Origin: Sinorhizobium sp. RAC02
GTDB taxonomy: Bacteria; Pseudomonadota; Alphaproteobacteria; Rhizobiales; Rhizobiaceae
Direction: 5' to 3'
NCBI RefSeq assembly: GCF_001713395.1
Contig: NZ_CP016452.1
Coordinates: 1,302,001-1,366,000 of the forward strand
DNA: 64,000 nt
The position numbers and the translations under genes are program-made. Below, piece after piece: positions 18,868 to 27,514 of the stretch; positions within the stretch are counted from its first letter, which is position 1; each line of letters opens with the position of its first letter. The notes beneath the pieces are model-generated. The model worked only from the letters and a program-made list of their open reading frames with translations, was not told the origin of the DNA and ran no database searches.

Positions 18868-19785
18868 GTGGCCGATATCGTCCAAGAGAGCGCCGCCCCG
18901 CGTCCTGCCGAAAAACGCGGCGTCACCCCGACCCGGCGCATGCTCCAGATCGCGTCCGCGCGTACGGATTTCCGCATCGGGTTCATCGGCTTCGGCCTGC
19001 TCGTCGTGCTGGCGATCTTCCTGCCGCTCCTAAGCTCGATCGACCCGATCAAGATCGCATACAGTTCCAAGCTGCTGCCGCCGTTTCCCGCAGAAGGCTG
19101 GAAATGGCCCTATCTGCTCGGCACGGACCAGCTCGGCCGTGATGTTCTGCTGCGCTGTCTGGTCGGCCTGCGTTACTCGCTGATGATCGGCATCACCACG
19201 GTCGTCCTGATGTTCGTTGTCGGGTGTAGTCTTGGCCTCTATGCCGGCTTCCGCGGCGGTTGGGTCGATGCCGTCATCATGAGGCTGACCGATGCGCAGC
19301 TGTCGATACCGATGATCATCCTCGCCATCACCATTCTCGGCGTCTCCCGCCCGACGGTGCCGGCGATCATCCTCGTGCTCGGCCTCTCCGGCTGGCCGCT
19401 CTATGCCCGCGTCGCGCGCTCCGTGGCGCTTGGCGAGCGCAATCGCGGCTACGTGCTCGGCGAACGGGTGCTTGGTGCATCGGATCTCCGGATCATGCTG
19501 CTCTTCGTCGCTCCCGTCGTGCTGCCGCCGATCGCCTTCGTCGCAGTGCTGGATATCGCCCGCATGATGATCTTCGAATCCATCCTCGGCTTCCTCGGCC
19601 TCGGCGTGCAGCCGCCGACGCCGACCTTCGGCAATGTCATCGCCGATGCGCGAAAATACCTGCTCAATGCCTGGTGGATCGCCACCATGCCGGGCCTCTT
19701 CATGCTGGTCTCGCTCACCTGCCTCAACCTGATGGGCTCGGCGCTGGAGCGTGCCCGCAATGCAGTCCTGAGAGGAGAGGCGTGA
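18868..19785 (+). CDS. Oligopeptide-type ABC transporter permease (DppC-like)
   Basis: A 305-residue inner-membrane protein starting at GTG 18868, one base after the previous stop. It has the DppC layout: a cytoplasmic leader, a first helix (FIGFGLLVVLAIFLPLL), the conserved LLGTDQLGRDVLLRCLVGLRYSL block, and the EAA loop VARSVALGERNRGYVLGERVLGAS. It forms the permease dimer with the DppB-like protein. The stop TGA shares its last base with the start ATG of the ATPase gene at 19785. Confidence 0.92.
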   Translation: MADIVQESAAPRPAEKRGVTPTRRMLQIASARTDFRIGFIGFGLLVVLAIFLPLLSSIDPIKIAYSSKLLPPFPAEGWKWPYLLGTDQLGRDVLLRCLVGLRYSLMIGITTVVLMFVVGCSLGLYAGFRGGWVDAVIMRLTDAQLSIPMIILAITILGVSRPTVPAIILVLGLSGWPLYARVARSVALGERNRGYVLGERVLGASDLRIMLLFVAPVVLPPIAFVAVLDIARMMIFESILGFLGLGVQPPTPTFGNVIADARKYLLNAWWIATMPGLFMLVSLTCLNLMGSALERARNAVLRGEA

Positions 19786-21608
19786 TGACTGACCCCATTC
19801 TCGCCGTCTCCAACCTCAGCGTCGATCTGCAACGGGAAGACCGCAAGCGCCGGATCGTCGACGATGTGAGTTTTTCGCTGGCACGCGGCGAGGTGCTCGG
19901 CCTCGTCGGCGAGGCAGGCTCCGGCAAGTCGGTGCTCGCCCGCGCACTGGTGCGGGCGATTGCCTCGCCGCTCGACATTGCCGGCGGCAAGGTCGTCTTC
20001 GAGGGCAGGGATATCCTCACCCTCAACCCGCGCGGTCTCGCTTCGGTGCGCGGCAACCGCATCGGCTTCATTGGCGCAAACCCGATGGGTTCGCTCGATC
20101 CGCGCCTGCCGATCGGCAGCCAGATTGTCGAAAAGCTGCGTTGTGTGCAGCCGAGGATCGGACGGGCGGAGGCGCGGGAGAAGGTGCTCGACCTGCTCGG
20201 CCGTGTCCGTATTCCATCGCCAAGCGCCCGCTTTCACGAGGCGCCGTTCCAGTTCTCCGGCGGCATGATGCAGCGGGTAATGATCGTCGATGCGCTCGTC
20301 TCCGATCCGTCGCTCGTCATCGCCGACAATATCACGCAGCCGCTCGACGTGACGGTTGCAGCACAGATCATCCGTCTGATCGACGGTCTCCGGCAAAGCC
20401 TCGACACGGCCTTCCTGTTCATCTCCTCATCGCTGCCGGTGGTGGCGCAGATCGCGGAACGCACGCTGGTCATGCAGCGCGGCCGTATCGTCGAAGAGGG
20501 CCGGACGGCGGAGCTTGCCACCAACCCGCAGCAATCCTACACGCAGACCCTGCTCTCCCGCATCCCGCCGATCTGGAAGAATGTGACGGCGCCGGTCGCT
20601 ACCGAAGGTGAACCGGTGCTGACGGTGGATAACGTCCTCCGCACCTATCTCGTGCGTCGGCGCGGCTCCTTCAACGCCTACAACGAAGTGAAGGCGGTGC
20701 GCGACGTCTCCTTTACGGTGAAGGCTGGCGAGAATTTCGGAATCGTCGGCGAAAGCGGGTGCGGCAAGTCCACGCTGACACGGCTTCTGGCCTGGCTGGA
20801 GCAACCCGATGGCGGCCGCATCGCCTTCCTCGGCAAGGACCTGTCGCATCTCTCCGCCCGATCGCTGACGGAGATGCGCAAGTCGTTCCAGCTCCTCCTG
20901 CAGGATCCCTACGGCTCGCTGCCGGCCGGCATGCCGCTCCGGCGCATGATCGAGGAACCGCTGCTAATCCACGGGATCGACCGGGTCGAAGCCGGACGGT
21001 TGGCGCTGGAGGCGATGGCGGAAGTGGGGCTCGACGCAGACCTTGCCGAACGGCTGCCGGTCGGCCTCAGTGCCGGCCAGCGCCAGCGCATCAACATTGC
21101 CCGGGCACTGGTCCTGAAACCGCGTCTCCTCATCCTCGACGAGACCCTGTCGGCACTCGACCAGGTGGAGCAGGCCGAATTGCTGGACCTCTTCACGCGG
21201 CTTCAGGCGACGCACGGATTTTCCTATGTGTTCATCTCGCACGATCTCGCGCTCGTGCGCCGGATGTGCCACCGTATCGCGGTCATGTATCTCGGACGTA
21301 TCGTGGAACTTGCCGACAACACCACCCTGTTCGAACACCCGCACCACCCCTATACGCGGGCGCTTTTGAGTGCCATGCCGACGCTGGAGGACAACCGTTT
21401 CCCGCGTCCGCGCTATCTCCTCGATGGCGAGCCGCCGAGCCCGATCGACCTGCCGCTCGGCTGTTCGTTCCGCTCGCGCTGCCCGCGCGCGGAGAACGAC
21501 TGCCAGAAGACCGATCCGCCGCTGGTCGCACTTGCCGGTGGCAACTACGCCGCCTGCCTGCACCGGCACACGGCGCTGCATGAGGAGGAGACCGCCGATG
21601 TCGAGTGA
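19785..21608 (+). CDS. Two-domain oligopeptide-type ABC ATPase (DppD-DppF fusion) with a degenerate first domain
   Basis: A 607-residue fusion of two nucleotide-binding domains. Domain 1 has a good Walker A (GEAGSGKS) and signature (SGGMMQR), but Walker B reads VIADNITQPLD, so the catalytic Glu is Asn (N182), and the H-loop reads ISSSL instead of ISHDL, so the switch His is Ser. Domain 2 is canonical: GESGCGKST, LSAGQRQR, ILDETLSALD and ISHDLALVRR, followed by the oligopeptide-type C-terminal extension with cysteines (LGCSFRSRCPRAENDC). It energises the permeases encoded upstream. The longer open frame back to 19260 is out-of-frame with the permease and not used; ATG 19785 is the real start. 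Confidence 0.92.
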   Translation: MTDPILAVSNLSVDLQREDRKRRIVDDVSFSLARGEVLGLVGEAGSGKSVLARALVRAIASPLDIAGGKVVFEGRDILTLNPRGLASVRGNRIGFIGANPMGSLDPRLPIGSQIVEKLRCVQPRIGRAEAREKVLDLLGRVRIPSPSARFHEAPFQFSGGMMQRVMIVDALVSDPSLVIADNITQPLDVTVAAQIIRLIDGLRQSLDTAFLFISSSLPVVAQIAERTLVMQRGRIVEEGRTAELATNPQQSYTQTLLSRIPPIWKNVTAPVATEGEPVLTVDNVLRTYLVRRRGSFNAYNEVKAVRDVSFTVKAGENFGIVGESGCGKSTLTRLLAWLEQPDGGRIAFLGKDLSHLSARSLTEMRKSFQLLLQDPYGSLPAGMPLRRMIEEPLLIHGIDRVEAGRLALEAMAEVGLDADLAERLPVGLSAGQRQRINIARALVLKPRLLILDETLSALDQVEQAELLDLFTRLQATHGFSYVFISHDLALVRRMCHRIAVMYLGRIVELADNTTLFEHPHHPYTRALLSAMPTLEDNRFPRPRYLLDGEPPSPIDLPLGCSFRSRCPRAENDCQKTDPPLVALAGGNYAACLHRHTALHEEETADVE

Positions 21609-22356
21609 AGTCCGCAAGGAGGTCATCCTGGAACGGCTCGACCGCGACCAGCGTGTCAGCGTGCTCGAGCTTTCAGCGGAGTTCGGCGTGTCGGGCGAAA
21701 CGATCCGGCGCGACCTGAAGGATCTGGAAGCCGAAGGCGCCGTCCGGCGCGTGCATGGCGGCGCCATCCCGGCGGGCCGTACGGCCGATACACCGATCAC
21801 CGAACGCATCAAGCTGCATGCGCTGGAAAAGGACGCAGTCGCCGGCCTCGCGCGCGATATCATCAGCGACGATTGCGTCATCTTCCTGGATACGGGCACG
21901 ACGACACTGGCACTCGCCCGCCGACTCATCGGCTTCAAGAAGCTCCGGCTCTACACCAATTCGCTGCGTATCGCGCAGGCCGCCTGCGAGCATTTTGGCG
22001 TGCAGGTGCTGATGACGCCGGGGCACCTTCGCCCGGTGGAGCAGGATCTCGTCGGCTACGACACCATCGCCTACATCCAGCAGTTCCACTTCGACATGGT
22101 TTTCATGGGGGCAGCGGCGGTCAATGCCGACTACGGCTTCATGGATTTCGAAGAGGACGAGGCCCGCATCCGCCAGGTGCTGCTGAAGCAGACGTCGCGA
22201 AGCGTGATGCTCGCGGATCATTCCAAGAGCGGCAAGGTCGGCAATGTCATCACCGCACCTTTCGGCCGCGTGCACACGCTCGTGACCGAGCGCCCTCCGC
22301 CGGAAGATATCGCCGGTGCTTTACGCGCGGAAGAGCTGGAGATTATCCATGGATAG
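21598..22356 (+). CDS. DeoR family transcriptional regulator
   Basis: A 252-residue protein with the DeoR N-terminal winged helix (EVILERLDRDQRVSVLELSAEFGVSGETIRRDLKDLEAEG, then VRRVHGGA). The DeoRC sensor domain follows, with the phosphosugar-isomerase-like loops IFLDTGTTTLALAR and LADHSKSGKVG. DeoR regulators usually sense phosphorylated sugars or other phosphorylated intermediates. That is notable because two kinases and a phosphatase lie downstream, so the effector may be the product of one of those kinases (inference). The start ATG lies 11 bases inside the ATPase gene. Confidence 0.9.
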   Translation: MSSEVRKEVILERLDRDQRVSVLELSAEFGVSGETIRRDLKDLEAEGAVRRVHGGAIPAGRTADTPITERIKLHALEKDAVAGLARDIISDDCVIFLDTGTTTLALARRLIGFKKLRLYTNSLRIAQAACEHFGVQVLMTPGHLRPVEQDLVGYDTIAYIQQFHFDMVFMGAAAVNADYGFMDFEEDEARIRQVLLKQTSRSVMLADHSKSGKVGNVITAPFGRVHTLVTERPPPEDIAGALRAEELEIIHG

Positions 22357-23614
22357 CGCGGTGATGGTGCACGGTGCCGACCTGACGGCGATTTTCGACC
22401 GGATATCCGCCATCGGCGCACGGCCCGGCGAGGGTGTGACGCGGCTTGTGGCCAGCGCAGAGGATGGCGCGGCGCGTGCCCTTTTCTCCGAATGGATGGC
22501 GCAAGGCGGTGCCCGCATGGCGCAGGACGCCATCGGCAACCAGTTTGCCTGTTTCGACTGGGCCGGTGAAGGTTCCCCCTGGATCTTCGGCGGCTCGCAT
22601 CTTGACACCCAGCCGCGCGGTGGCCGCTTCGACGGCACGCTCGGCGTGCTCGCCGCTGGCTGTGCCGCGCTCGATCTCAATGCCGAAGTGCGGGCCGGCC
22701 GCGCCCGACCGACCCGCAATCTTGCGGTCGTCAACTGGACGAACGAAGAGGGCGCGCGCTACCAGCCGAGCCTGACGGGCAGCAGCGTCTTCTCAGGCGC
22801 CTTGCCGCTTGGTGATGCTCTCGCACTCACGGATGGCGCCGGGATTTCGCTTCGCGACGCGCTCGCCGCGATCGGCGTGTATGAGGGGACGGGACGCATT
22901 CCGCCACGCCCCGAAGCCTATGTCGAACTGCATGTCGAGCAAGGGCGCACGCTTGCGGAAGCTGGCCGCCGGATTGGCGTGATCGAGGGCACCTGGGCCG
23001 CCCGCAAGATGACGGTCACCTGGATCGGCCGTGCCGCCCATACCGGCCCGACGCCGATGGCCGACCGACGCGATGCGCTTCTGGCCGCCGCGCAGGGGAT
23101 CGCCGCCTTTGAGGCCGTCATTGCGGCAAACCACCCGCATCTTCATCGCTCCGCCGCGCGCCTCGTCGTCGAGCCGAACTCGCCCAATGTCGTGGTCGAA
23201 CGGGCGACCGTCTGGTTCGAGTTGCGCGGCCTTGACGTGGCGGAACTGGACAGGGCGGGAGAGGCGGCACTTGTAGCCTTCAGAGCCGCTGCCTCCGGTA
23301 CAGGCACACGGCTGGAGATCGCGGCCGACGCGCTGAGGCCCCCCGCGGACATGGACAACCAACTCATGGCCATCGTCGACGAGACGGCGCGGTCCTGTGG
23401 TTTCGAGCCGTTGGCCATGCGCTCTGTTGCCGGGCACGATGCCGTCGCGCTGCAAAACAGCGGCATTCCCTCGGCGCTGATCTTCATTCCAAGCGTCGAC
23501 GGCGTCGCGCACCACCCGGACGAGTTCACGCATCCGGAGGATGTGCAGGCCGGCCACACGGTGCTGACGGCGGTGCTCCGGCGCCTCGTGCAAGGAGGTT
23601 TCCATGCAGGTTGA
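22349..23614 (+). CDS. M20 family Zn-dependent carbamoylase/amidohydrolase (HyuC/AllC type)
   Basis: A 421-residue enzyme of the M20 hydantoinase/carbamoylase subfamily. Metal-site blocks: GGSHLDTQPRGGRFDGTLGVLAA (His-x-Asp and bridging Asp) and VVNWTNEEGARYQPSLTGS (Glu-Glu pair). ELHVEQGRTLAEAG, AAHTGPTPMADRRDA and GHDAVALQNSGIPSALIFIPS are also family-like. Members remove the carbamoyl group from N-carbamoyl amino acids or from allantoate and ureidoglycine. ATG 22349 overlaps the DeoR gene by 8 bases. The substrate is not determined. With the amidase and importer it supports uptake and opening of a blocked amino compound. Confidence 0.9.
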   Translation: MDSAVMVHGADLTAIFDRISAIGARPGEGVTRLVASAEDGAARALFSEWMAQGGARMAQDAIGNQFACFDWAGEGSPWIFGGSHLDTQPRGGRFDGTLGVLAAGCAALDLNAEVRAGRARPTRNLAVVNWTNEEGARYQPSLTGSSVFSGALPLGDALALTDGAGISLRDALAAIGVYEGTGRIPPRPEAYVELHVEQGRTLAEAGRRIGVIEGTWAARKMTVTWIGRAAHTGPTPMADRRDALLAAAQGIAAFEAVIAANHPHLHRSAARLVVEPNSPNVVVERATVWFELRGLDVAELDRAGEAALVAFRAAASGTGTRLEIAADALRPPADMDNQLMAIVDETARSCGFEPLAMRSVAGHDAVALQNSGIPSALIFIPSVDGVAHHPDEFTHPEDVQAGHTVLTAVLRRLVQGGFHAG

Positions 23615-24533
23615 CGACGCAATGCGCGCTGCACTCGCGGCGGTCGGTTTGCCTGATGCGGTGCTCTCGCCCGCAATCGGCGGCGTCGTGTCGCCCATTC
23701 ACCGGGCCGTCGAGAACCAGTGCTGCTTTGCCACCGGAAAAGGGTCAGACCCGGTCTTCGTGAAACGCCGGCACGACGACATGGCTGTGTTCATCACGCC
23801 GGAACATGCGGTGGAGGCAAGCAGCAAGGCGGGCGAACTCGGCATCGCGCCACGCCTTCTCCATGCCGACCCTGCCAATGGAATCCTGGTATTCGAAGCG
23901 CTTGGCGAAGAATGGGCATGGGGTCATGCCGATGTCCTGCGCCGCCCGTCGGTTTTGGAAAACCTGCTTTTGGCGAAGCGGGCCTTCCATAAAGCCGTGC
24001 CGCTTTCCGAAACACGCAGCGTTTTCAACCTTGTCGCAGACTATCGCCAGCTGGCCGATGCACCGGACGTGATCCTGCCCGCACCGGTTCTCACCGTCAC
24101 GGCGGCTGCCGCGCAAATTGCTGCGGCCATTACCGCTGCGGGTGTCGATACAGTCGCCTGCCATGCCGACGGCGCATCGTCCAATGTCATGGTGGGACCC
24201 GGCAATACGGTCCGGCTCGTCGATTTCGAGTGGGCGCGCCAGGCGGACCCAGCCCACGATCTCGGTACGGTGCTCGCCGAACTGCTGCCCTTCGATGGCG
24301 AGGCTTTACTGGCGATCGAGATCGCAACAGGCAGGCCGGATGCGCAGATGCTTGCGCGGGCGCGCCTCTATGGTGCGGCAGACGATCTGATGTGGGCGCT
24401 CTGGGGCTTCATCAGCGCCGCCCGCTCGCCGCGCAAGCATGTCGAGTTCTTCAAATATGCCGAGTGGCGGCTCTTGCGGGCGCGGACCGTCGTCGAGGGG
24501 CCGCACTTCGAGACGTGGCTGAGGAAAGTTTGA
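23604..24533 (+). CDS. Aminoglycoside phosphotransferase/choline kinase-like protein (kinase 1)
   Basis: A 309-residue APH-fold kinase. The catalytic loop reads CHADGASSNVMV, which fits H-x-D-x5-N, and the metal-binding DFE follows in VRLVDFEWARQADPAHDLG. An N-terminal lysine is in PVFVKRRHDD. The family phosphorylates hydroxyl groups of small molecules such as aminoglycosides, choline, homoserine or amino sugars. The upstream overlap of 11 bases and the downstream TGATG overlap show tight coupling with the M20 hydrolase and a second kinase. The substrate is unknown. Confidence 0.8.
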   Translation: MQVDDAMRAALAAVGLPDAVLSPAIGGVVSPIHRAVENQCCFATGKGSDPVFVKRRHDDMAVFITPEHAVEASSKAGELGIAPRLLHADPANGILVFEALGEEWAWGHADVLRRPSVLENLLLAKRAFHKAVPLSETRSVFNLVADYRQLADAPDVILPAPVLTVTAAAAQIAAAITAAGVDTVACHADGASSNVMVGPGNTVRLVDFEWARQADPAHDLGTVLAELLPFDGEALLAIEIATGRPDAQMLARARLYGAADDLMWALWGFISAARSPRKHVEFFKYAEWRLLRARTVVEGPHFETWLRKV

Positions 24534-25483
24534 TGGAGGGGGCGATGAGGCGCAGGTTGGGTGAAGGCGCATCTCTGGGAGAGGAGGCGATCGAGCGGGC
24601 CATCGCTGTCGTGACGGACTGGCAAGGACGGGAGATTTTCTACGAACCCGTGCCCGGCGGCATCAGCAATCCGAACTGGCGTGTCCATGTCAGCGGCGCG
24701 TCGCACAGCTTCTTCGTGAAGATCCCCGGCGAGGGTACGGAGATGTTTATCGATCGCCGGACCGCCAACGAGGCAGGTCGCAAGGCGCATGCCGCGGGTG
24801 TCGGCGCCCGCATCGTCGACTTCTTTCCGGAAACCGGAATCGAGGTCAGCGAATTCGTCGACGGGCTGCGAACCTCCACCAATGCCGACTTTCTCGACCC
24901 TGTCGTCCGCTTCAATGGTCTGCGCGCCCTGAAGGCGTTCAACGACAGCGCGCCGCTCTCCCAGCGCAAGACCACCTTCGACATGATCGACGAGCATTTC
25001 CAGCAGGTGTTGACGCTGGGCGGCGAGTTCCCGATGGATTTCGGCTGGCTTAACGCCCGTTACCGCGAAGCGCGGGCTGCTCTGGAAGCCTCCGGCCTCG
25101 ACCTGGCGCCTTGCATGAACGATACGCTGGCCGGCAATTTCCTGCTCCATGCCGACCGCCGGGTCATGCTGGTCGATTTCGAATATGCTTCGACCAACGA
25201 CCGCGCCGCCGAACTTGCCCTCTGGTTCAGCGAGATGTGCTTTTCGCCGGAGGTCGAGGCGGAGTTGATCGAGGAATATTACGGCCGCGCCGACCGGGCC
25301 GTGCTCGCGCGGGTTTCGCTGTTCAAGGCACTCGTCGATCTGAAATGGTCGACCTGGGCCATGGTGCAGAATGAGGTTTCCCGCCTCGATTTCGATTTCT
25401 TCAAATACGGTTTCTGGAAGCACATGCGGGCTCGGTTCGTGATGAACGATCCGCGCTGGCCTGAATGGCTGAAGGCGGTTTAG
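24533..25483 (+). CDS. Choline/ethanolamine kinase-like protein (kinase 2)
   Basis: A 316-residue protein. The N-terminal half has the choline-kinase opening PVPGGISNPNWRVHV and SFFVKIPGEGTEMFIDR. The catalytic loop reads MNDTLAGNFLLH, which matches the usual HNDLxxxN with Met in place of His, followed by the DFE motif in VMLVDFEYASTNDRAAELALW. The catalytic Asp and Asn are kept. It is only distantly like kinase 1, so the two may act on different substrates or different positions. Frame continues far upstream; ATG 24533 is chosen for GAGGAAAG and the TGATG overlap. Confidence 0.85.
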   Translation: MEGAMRRRLGEGASLGEEAIERAIAVVTDWQGREIFYEPVPGGISNPNWRVHVSGASHSFFVKIPGEGTEMFIDRRTANEAGRKAHAAGVGARIVDFFPETGIEVSEFVDGLRTSTNADFLDPVVRFNGLRALKAFNDSAPLSQRKTTFDMIDEHFQQVLTLGGEFPMDFGWLNARYREARAALEASGLDLAPCMNDTLAGNFLLHADRRVMLVDFEYASTNDRAAELALWFSEMCFSPEVEAELIEEYYGRADRAVLARVSLFKALVDLKWSTWAMVQNEVSRLDFDFFKYGFWKHMRARFVMNDPRWPEWLKAV

Positions 25484-25502
25484 GGGATTGGGAGGAGATG
25501 CC

Positions 25503-26279
25503 GTGCTGATTTCACCCGATTTCATGCGCCGGATTGCAACCGTTGCCACGCGTGAAGCGCTTCCACGTTTCCGCTTGCCGGGCCTTGTCACCAACAAGCT
25601 CGCCAGCGGCTTCGATCCCGTCACCGAGGCGGACCGCGAGACCGAAAAGGCGATCCGGGCGCTGATCCGGACAGATTTTCCCGATCATGGCATTCTCGGC
25701 GAAGAGTTCGGTGCTGAAGGCGTCGATGCGCGCCATGTCTGGGTCGTCGATCCGATCGACGGCACGCGTTCCTTTATTTCGGGCATTCCGCTCTGGGGCA
25801 CGCTTGTCGGCTTGACGCAGGACGGCGATGCCATTGCCGGCATGATGGCACAGCCCTTCATCGGCGAATTGTTTTATGCGACGGGCGAGGGCACGCACTA
25901 CGAAGGTCCGCACGGCAAAGCGCAGCTTTCAACGCGCGCGACAACAGACCTGTCCGAGGCGACGCTCTGCACCACGACGCCGGCGATCTTCGAGCCGGAA
26001 CGGCGAGCCGCTTTCGACCACTTGGAGCGGCAGGTCCGTCTTTCGCGCTATGGCACGGATTGTTATGCCTATTGCATGCTCGCCGCCGGCCAGATCGACC
26101 TCGTGGTGGAAGCTGGTCTGCAACCGTATGACATCGTCGCCCTCATCCCGATCATCGAGCAGGCAGGCGGCATGGTGACGGATTGGGATGGCGGCGCGGC
26201 GGAAGGTGGCGGCGGCATCATCGCAGCGGCGAATTCGGAGCTGCACGCAAAAGCGCTGTCCGTTCTGCACGGAAAATGA
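25503..26279 (+). CDS. Inositol monophosphatase family phosphatase (HisN/IMPase type)
   Basis: A 258-residue protein with the Mg-dependent phosphatase blocks of the IMPase superfamily: VTEADRETEKAIRALI, HGILGEEFG, VVDPIDGTRSFISGIPLWGTLVG (the metal-site DPIDGT) and a C-terminal PYDIVALIPIIEQAGGMVTDWDGG. Family members hydrolyse inositol phosphate, histidinol phosphate, PAP or sugar phosphates. GTG 25503 is chosen as start because GGAGGAG lies about 7 bases before it; the TTG at 25488 would include the ribosome site. It ends the operon and is followed by a strong hairpin. The combination with two kinases is unusual. Confidence 0.88.
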   Translation: MLISPDFMRRIATVATREALPRFRLPGLVTNKLASGFDPVTEADRETEKAIRALIRTDFPDHGILGEEFGAEGVDARHVWVVDPIDGTRSFISGIPLWGTLVGLTQDGDAIAGMMAQPFIGELFYATGEGTHYEGPHGKAQLSTRATTDLSEATLCTTTPAIFEPERRAAFDHLERQVRLSRYGTDCYAYCMLAAGQIDLVVEAGLQPYDIVALIPIIEQAGGMVTDWDGGAAEGGGGIIAAANSELHAKALSVLHGK

Positions 26280-26281
26280 GA

Positions 26282-26304
26282 GGGCGGCACGCATGGTGCC
26301 GCCC
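26282..26304. terminator. Hairpin between convergent genes (likely terminator)
   Basis: GGGCGGCAC and GTGCCGCCC form a perfect 9-base stem with a 5-base loop, followed on the plus strand by CGTTTC. It lies between the phosphatase stop (26279) and the convergent peptidase stop (26321), so it can serve both. Confidence 0.65.
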
Positions 26305-26320
26305 CGTTTCATCCAATCGT

Positions 26321-27424
26321 TCAGACCTGAACGACATGCACCGAGCGCGGCAGCGAAGAGAGAATTTCCGGACCGCTCTCGCGCAGGATCACGATGTCTT
26401 CCAGGCGAATGCCGAAGCGGCCGGGCAGGTAGATGCCGGGCTCGATCGAGAAGACCATACCTTCCTCGAGCACGGTGTCGGAGGTCGCGGTGATGTAGGG
26501 CGGCTCATGACCGTCGATGCCCATGCCGTGGCCGGTGCGGTGCACGAAGTATTCGCCGTAGCCGGCGTCCGTGATCACCTTGCGGGCGGCGGCATCGACG
26601 TCACGCGCCGGGACACCGGGCCGCGCGGCCTTCAGCGCTGCCTGCACGGCCTTCTCGACGATGGTGTGGATTTCGCCATAACCTTCCGGCGGCAGGCCGA
26701 TCACCGCCATGCGGGTAATGTCGGAGGGAAAGCCCTGCTTGCGACCGCCGATGTCGATGACCACGGCGTCACCCTCTTGGATCACCCGGTCGCTTGCCGA
26801 ATGGTGCGGGAAGGCGCCGTTGCCGCCGGCGCCGACGATCCAAAACTGCGGTGAGGCGCCTTCCGAAGAAAAGTGCGCACGGATCTCGGCAGCGAGGTCC
26901 TTCTCGGTCATGCCCGGTTTGACGGCGGAAAATGCCGCCTGCATGGCCCGGTCGGCAATGCCGGCATTCATTTTCAGCTTGGCATATTCCGCGCCGTCCT
27001 TGCGCATGCGCAGGCCGCCCAGCGTGGCGGGCGTGAAGTCGCGGCGCGTGTCTGCGGGCAGGGCGTCGAGAAGCAGCAGGGCAAAGTCGGCACGCATCGT
27101 CTCGTCGAGGGCGACAAGGCCCGGGGCTTCCGCGCCGATCGCGGCGAGTGCTGTATGCAAGGCTTCAACCGGGCCTGCATCGTCCGCCCAGGTGTGGAAG
27201 GCGATGTCGGTGAATTCGCGGCTGCCCTCAGCATTCAGTCCCGGCATCAGGAAGGCTTCCTTTTCCGGGCCGATCAGCAGTAGGCAGGGACGCTCATCGG
27301 GGTGCGGGTGGAAACCCAGCACCCAATCCATGTGCGAGCCCGGCGCGACGGCGACGAGGCCGGTGCCGGTGTCGGTCATGCTTTGACGTAACGCCTTTAG
27401 GCGCGTGGCGGTCTGTTCGTTCAT
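26321..27424 (-). CDS. M24 family Xaa-Pro peptidase
   Basis: A 367-residue protein with an N-terminal creatinase-type domain and a C-terminal pita-bread domain. Metal-ligand blocks are seen in order: GDAVVIDIGGRKQGFPSDITRM (two Asp), FVHRTGHGMGIDGHEPPYI (His), GMVFSIEPGIYLPGRFGIRLEDIV (two Glu). This fits an Mn/Co-dependent aminopeptidase P or prolidase cleaving X-Pro bonds. Two close ATG codons exist (27430 and 27424); the inner one has GAGG at about 8 bases and is used. It is downstream of and probably controlled by the XRE-cupin regulator. A role in releasing proline or related blocked amino acids fits the region. Confidence 0.9.
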   Translation of the reverse strand: MNEQTATRLKALRQSMTDTGTGLVAVAPGSHMDWVLGFHPHPDERPCLLLIGPEKEAFLMPGLNAEGSREFTDIAFHTWADDAGPVEALHTALAAIGAEAPGLVALDETMRADFALLLLDALPADTRRDFTPATLGGLRMRKDGAEYAKLKMNAGIADRAMQAAFSAVKPGMTEKDLAAEIRAHFSSEGASPQFWIVGAGGNGAFPHHSASDRVIQEGDAVVIDIGGRKQGFPSDITRMAVIGLPPEGYGEIHTIVEKAVQAALKAARPGVPARDVDAAARKVITDAGYGEYFVHRTGHGMGIDGHEPPYITATSDTVLEEGMVFSIEPGIYLPGRFGIRLEDIVILRESGPEILSSLPRSVHVVQV

Positions 27425-27514
27425 GATCATGTCCTCATTGAGATGGCGGTAAGGGGATGGTCGCTGCAGGCCGGTCCGACAGCGCCTGGGCGAACGGACC
27501 GGCGGCACCGTGTG

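Noticed and set aside
19260..19784. A 175-codon N-terminal extension of the two-domain ABC ATPase
   Set aside because: It overlaps the DppC-like permease in another frame and shows no homology; ATG 19785 gives the family start.
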